From contig CM060327.1 in the NCBI GenBank assembly GCA_030674155.1, positions 15,120,433 to 15,130,432 on the forward strand: a stretch of DNA of 10,000 nt, in the 5' to 3' direction. The stretch's first letter is position 1; every line of letters begins with the position of its first letter. Origin of the DNA: Stramonita haemastoma (lineage: Eukaryota; Mollusca; Gastropoda; Neogastropoda; Muricidae). This document shows positions 6,431 to 10,000 of the stretch, piece by piece. The position numbers were made by a program, and so were the translations under genes. The notes under the pieces are model-generated. The model was not told the origin of the DNA. It was given only the letters and a program-made list of their open reading frames with translations, and did not search any database.

Positions 6431-7470
6431 AGGAGAACCCAAGGTTTTAGATGTCTCTCCACCAACCAACATCGATAACTAACTACCCCACTTAGTTGAC
6501 GTCTGACCAAAGCCTGACTGTGGTGTGGGGCCACAGAAATCTCCCGCTTGTCCTTGGTACACTCATATTACAGAATAAGTGAGAGAACGCTGACACGAGG
6601 TGTACGATCTTTTACTTACCTCCTATTGATTAGATTTTCTAAATGCGTATATTCCTGTTTGCGATAAGAGCTTGGCACGCGATGTCTGTTGATAAATTCA
6701 ACAGAATTGCTGGAGTTCACAGCACAACTCGGCTTTATTGGCTTTAAGGAATAAAACAGTTAAGTTCTCGATTAATTCCTCTTTTTTAAACTTTTTTTAA
6801 ATTTATTTGTGCCTTCAGGGCCCAGGATTTATCACAGTTCTTGATTAAACCATTGACGCTGGAGGCCACAGCAAAGTGGGAGGCTTTCCCACTCAGGGAA
6901 TTCAACTTTACAGCTTAGTCTTTTAGTGATCGACTTTGACTCTCTGACTAGAAGACTTGACTCGCACAGTCTTTATGTGCTACAGCCCTGGGGGCTACTT
7001 GGCCTTTGGAGAACATCTCCAACGCTGATTGCCCTATACCTACATGACTGAGAGAGTGGGGATGTACTGTGGACAAGGCAACTCCACTATAATTAAAAAA
7101 AATTCTACCTAATTTCCTAACAGCAGCTGCCTCCTCTGCTGTTTTGGAGGTCACCGTCGAACACGACGGACAAACATGTACTAAAAATTTTTTTTATAGA
7201 TCGATTGTGTTGAATATTTACAAAGTAAGAATGTGTTGGGTTCTGAACAAGAAAATGAAGGCTGATACTTATGAGTTACTAGAATCAAAGCAGATGACAG
7301 CCCTGATGATAGATGATAGCCTTCGTGGCTGATAGAGCTATAAATAACTTTAAATCAAATCAAAGTCGAGAGAGAGACCGTGTGTGAAAGAAGACATTTT
7401 TTAAAAATCACTAGACGGAGGCGACACATGATTGAGCGATATCGTGACAGGGATCGAAATGAAGACACAA
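6431..7470. other. Mostly non-repetitive DNA, no gene established
   Basis: The longest ordinary-complexity stretch in the window. Features seen: a ctgtgg/ccacag hairpin at 6518-6536; an AATAAA at 6750-6755; an A/T-rich patch at 6781-6810; a perfect ccgtcg-aaca-cgacgg hairpin at 7154-7169; and a 3'-splice-like ctaatttcctaacag ending at 7123. The splice-like site leads into an open plus-strand frame closing at 7332 (Leu-Glu-Val-Thr-Val-Glu-His-Asp-Gly onward). The frame is under 75 codons and I recognise no family. 7322-7365 resembles a LINE-type 3' end. None of this suffices to call a gene. Confidence 0.5.
7322..7366 (+). mobile_element. Possible LINE-like 3' terminus
   Basis: ggctgatagagctataaata followed by actttaaatcaaatcaaag. 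A gagctataaata-type end followed by short A-rich tandem units (here aaatc, two to three copies) is typical of 3' ends of L2/CR1-like LINEs and their SINE partners. No reverse transcriptase sequence is present upstream, so at most a short 3' remnant is proposed. Confidence 0.25.
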
Positions 7471-7753
7471 GGGGATTGATGCTGACATAGCAGTTAGGGG
7501 ATTGATGCTGACATAGCAGTTAGGGATTGATGCTGACATAGCAGTTAGGGGATTGATGCTGACATAGCAGTTAGGGATTGATGCTGACATAGCAGTTAGG
7601 GGATTGATGCTGACATAGCAGTTAGGGGATTGATGCTGACATAGCAGTTAGGGGATTGATGCTGACATAGCAGTTAGGGGATTGATGCTGACATAGCAGT
7701 TAGGGATTGATGCTGACATAGCAGTTAGGTGATTGATGCTAACATAGCAGTTA
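7471..7753 (+). repeat. Minisatellite, 11 copies of a 25/26-bp unit
   Basis: Units begin (at attgatgctg) at 7475, 7501, 7526, 7552, 7577, 7603, 7629, 7655, 7681, 7706 and 7732. Unit body is attgatgctgacatagcag plus ttaggg or ttagggg; lengths differ only in the G run (3 or 4). The last full junction is ttaggtg, and the final copy has gctaacat and ends ttatcac, so decay is confined to the right edge. Each junction contains one TTAGGG. tgct/agca arms within the unit can pair. Mixed 25/26-bp lengths and many stops exclude coding. Confidence 0.97.
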
Positions 7754-8355
7754 TCACGATGTCATTCAGCCCATGCAGGTTATCTGAATAAACCAAGGCT
7801 GTGCGCTGGGGGAACTTCGAGAACCCCTATACCAGATGTGTCGCTGAAAAGCTGCTTTGTGTTCCTACAACCAACCTCAAATTATTTAGCCTCAAGTCTT
7901 CATTGCTATCTGGTTCCTGTAAACACGGAGCTCGCTCCCATTCCAAGGTAAAAGGTCAATGTGTTCCCATAATCTACGCGATCGATGCGATGGGGAGTGA
8001 GATGTCAGAGACCTCAGCTTGTCCAGGGGCCAGCATATTGAGGGTGGCGCCCATTTCCTCTCCCTCGCTTGCTTTACCTTTCCTGACCCTAAAGAGGGAA
8101 GATACTGTCAAAACTCATCTTCAGATTTCCTTTTTCTCCCTTATGACTGCTACAGTTCCAGCCATAGAGAAGAAATGGACTGCACAGTTCAGATGATAGT
8201 ATATATTAATATTATGTATGTTGTACAGGTAGGTAACTTGATGCTGGGGTGTGCAGTATGTGCGGTTGGGTGTGATTTGAGCCTTTGTTGTTAGGGTAGT
8301 GTGCTGACACAACAGTGCTGTCACTGTTATGACTATCATGAGGATGCTGATTATA
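7754..8355. other. Non-repetitive DNA with an open frame of uncertain meaning
   Basis: Contains AATAAA at 7787-7792 followed by a GT-rich stretch, and a plus-strand frame open from 7792 to 8196. The frame has no upstream ATG (first Met near 7987), no recognisable domain, and no clear splice sites in place. The peptide is Ser/Leu/Pro-mixed without motifs. I treat it as chance-open or as part of an unrecognised dispersed repeat. A cgcgatcgatgcg near-palindrome lies at about 7978-7990. Confidence 0.45.
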
Positions 8356-8409
<54 letters not shown>

Positions 8410-8419
8410 GTGGTGATGG

Positions 8420-8454
<35 letters not shown>

Positions 8455-8535
8455 GTGATGGTGATGATGATTGTGATGGTGATGGTGAGTTACTACCACC
8501 ACCACCACCACCATCACCATCATCATCACCATCAC

Positions 8536-8566
<31 letters not shown>
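8356..8566. repeat. Large GAT / ATC inverted duplication (palindromic trinucleotide array)
   Basis: The left arm (about 8356-8489) is GAT triplets with GGT interruptions. The right arm (about 8494-8566) is ACC then ATC triplets. Reading the right arm as its complement, both arms share the order GGT GAT GGT GAT GAT GAT (T/G)GT GAT GGT, with a single difference. The centre, about 8487-8493, is gagttact. The arms could form a long hairpin. Frames giving poly-Asp, poly-Met or poly-His are artefacts of the triplets. Confidence 0.93.
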
Positions 8567-8567
<1 letters not shown>

Positions 8568-8820
8568 ACAACAACCCCTCAACGACACAAAACTCGTACC
8601 AGAAATTTTTAGTTATAACTATTGTTTCTATTGTTGTGGTGTGCCATGAGAATGCTGAATTTCAAGACTGGAGAGCACCACCCCCTCTCCTCCACACCCT
8701 CACCCCCACCCCACCCCACTACCCGTCTACTCTTCCCCGACCTTCTGTCTGCCTGTCTGTCTCTGTCATTCTCTCACTCTGTGTGTTTGTTGGTGTTGTT
8801 GTTGTTGTTGTTGTTTGTGA
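8567..8820. repeat. CAA remnant, C-rich DNA and TTG array
   Basis: A few CAA triplets (8566-8575), about 90 bases of anonymous DNA, C-rich sequence 8678-8740, TCTG/CT sequence, then TTG triplets at 8789-8816. No gene. Confidence 0.75.
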
Positions 8821-8870
8821 GTGTGTTCGTTTCAAAGTCAATCCACTAAAAAGTGGTTTTACATAGGTAT
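8821..8870 (+). repeat. 50-bp module, first copy of a direct duplication
   Basis: Starts gtgtgttcgttt, contains aatccactaaaaagtgg and ends acataggtat. The ccact..agtgg core is an inverted repeat. Matches 8919-8968. Confidence 0.85.
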
Positions 8871-8918
8871 GTGTATGTGTGTGCGTATGTTCGTGCGTGC
8901 GTGCGTGCGCGCGCGCAT
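8871..8918 (+). repeat. GT/GC alternating spacer
   Basis: gtgtatgtgtgtgcg followed by tgcg repeats and gcgcgcgc (about 8892-8916). Strictly alternating purine-pyrimidine, hence Z-DNA prone, and located between the two 50-bp copies. Confidence 0.85.
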
Positions 8919-9384
<466 letters not shown>

Positions 9385-9447
9385 AAATGTCTGTCTGTTT
9401 GTCTGCCTGTCTTTCTGTCTGTTTGTTTGTCTGTTTGTTTGTCTGTA
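9385..9447 (+). repeat. TCTG/TTTG tetranucleotide array
   Basis: tctg, tttg and cctg tetramers resembling 2521-2672, but no R2 module precedes it. Confidence 0.85.
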
Positions 9448-9489
9448 TTTCAGTATCAGTCTCTAACTCCAGCTGCTCTGTCTCAATCA

Positions 9490-9624
9490 GACGCACATAC
9501 ACATGCGCGTGCGTGCACATGCGTATGCATGCAAGCACGCACAACGCACGTACGCACACAGTTAAGCTCTTTCACCTTAGCTTACGCACGCTCACACTCA
9601 TACATAAACGCACACACTCACACA

Positions 9625-9709
<85 letters not shown>

Positions 9710-9745
9710 ACACACCCCCCCCCCCCCCACACACACACACACAAC
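9490..9745. repeat. ACGC/CA block with long CA array and C14 tract
   Basis: acgcac and tgcgtg words to about 9560, then CA at 9611-9630 and 9632-9708 (near pure), ccacaca, C14 at 9715-9728, and CA again to 9743. His/Thr and Val/Cys frames are artefacts. 9561-9610 is a short island of ordinary sequence. Confidence 0.92.
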
Positions 9746-9940
9746 GTGTGCATGCACAGGTCGCAATGTCCTCGATGAAAGATGTGACTCACACCTTGTG
9801 TGAAGTCGGCTGCACTGGTGTTGATGGAATTTTCTATCCGAATTATTTTTAACTTTGTTTCCTTTTAACTGTCATGTATATTTTTTGCAGTGCAAAAAGC
9901 AAACTTGGTAACTGTTGAAAGCGATCTGAGTGTATCTTTT
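9746..9940. other. Anonymous segment with a splice-acceptor-like site
   Basis: Ordinary-complexity DNA. tatattttttgcag ending at 9890 fits a 3' splice site. A frame ending at 9852 reads Met-Ser-Ser-Met-Lys-Asp-Val and on to Asn-Tyr-Phe-stop, but it is only about 29 codons outside the CA repeat. No gene can be called. Confidence 0.4.
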
Positions 9941-10000
9941 TTCTCTTTGTTCTCTCATCTTTGTTCTCTCTCTCTCTCTCTCCTCTCCTCTCTCTCTCCT
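9941..10000 (+). repeat. CT-rich repeat running off the window
   Basis: Two copies of tctttgttctctc, then CT dinucleotides to the last base. Continues beyond the window. Confidence 0.85.

Noticed and set aside
6477..6497. aactaa/ttagtt hairpin
   Set aside because: Six-base A/T-rich arms with a nine-base loop are expected by chance.
7043..7057. tgactgagagagtg shared with about 9321-9334
   Set aside because: Fourteen bases of simple composition, unrelated flanks; not evidence of a repeat family.
7471..7753. CRISPR array
   Set aside because: Units are contiguous 25/26-mers with no variable spacers, in eukaryotic-type DNA.
7471..7753. Interstitial telomere array
   Set aside because: TTAGGG occurs once per 25/26 bases, not in tandem; only the hexamer is shared.
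7792..8196. Plus-strand open frame of 135 codons in non-repetitive DNA
   Set aside because: No ATG near its start, no recognised motif and no supporting splice or promoter signal; compatible with chance. Transcript or homology evidence could change this.
8212..8649. Poly-His, poly-Asp and poly-Met frames
   Set aside because: Translations of the GAT/ATC array in different frames; overlapping frames on both strands are equally open, as expected of repeats.

Overview
This is repeat-dominated eukaryotic DNA with no convincing protein-coding gene and no bacterial-type system. Most of the window is di-, tri- and tetranucleotide microsatellite (TG/CA, GA/CT, TA, CCA, CAA, GAT, CATA/TATG, CAGA/TCTG), with single-base tracts, one 25/26-bp minisatellite and several dispersed repeats. 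A tRNA-derived SINE with a central block of the metazoan 'GATGAGAC..TAAACCGAGG' kind, plus very dense CAGA/CATA microsatellites, suggests an invertebrate animal. A mollusc, perhaps a gastropod, is my best guess; the species is an inference I cannot test here. The long open frames (poly-Cys/Val, poly-Thr/His, poly-Ser/Leu, poly-His, poly-Asp) are translations of simple repeats and are not annotated as genes.

Layout: 1-870 holds C-rich, TG/TCTG and A/C-rich simple sequence. 900-1790 passes from TG-rich to CAGA/CATA-rich. 1765-2699 is one copy (A) of a composite repeat, which I split into three conserved modules R1, R2 and R3 joined by variable simple sequence. 2705-3330 is TG-rich and contains an inverted SINE-tail fragment. 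3490-4480 is polypyrimidine. 4545-4719 is a long GA array and 4751-4980 is CAGA-rich. 4991-5369 is a near-complete SINE. 5372-6137 is the second copy (B) of the R1-R2-R3 composite. 6175-6430 is TATG, CA and CAA array. 6431-8355 is the only long stretch of mostly non-repetitive DNA and contains an 11-copy minisatellite (7471-7753). 8356-8566 is a large GAT/ATC inverted duplication. 8789-10000 returns to TTG, TG, TA, CA and CT simple sequence with a duplicated 50-bp module.

The main results come from comparing the window with itself. Copies A and B of the composite carry R1, R2 and R3 in the same order and orientation, and a third R2 lies at 171-222. The SINE sits exactly at the CAGA/R1 junction of copy B, flanked by a 7-base direct repeat, while copy A has the same junction without a SINE, so copy A acts as a natural empty site. 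Three further SINE-tail modules lie at 2915-3082 (two in tandem, minus strand) and 5615-5755 (plus strand). The 8356-8566 palindrome has arms that share the same pattern of triplet interruptions, which points to inverted duplication rather than two independent microsatellites. There are no genes here whose joint action could be described.
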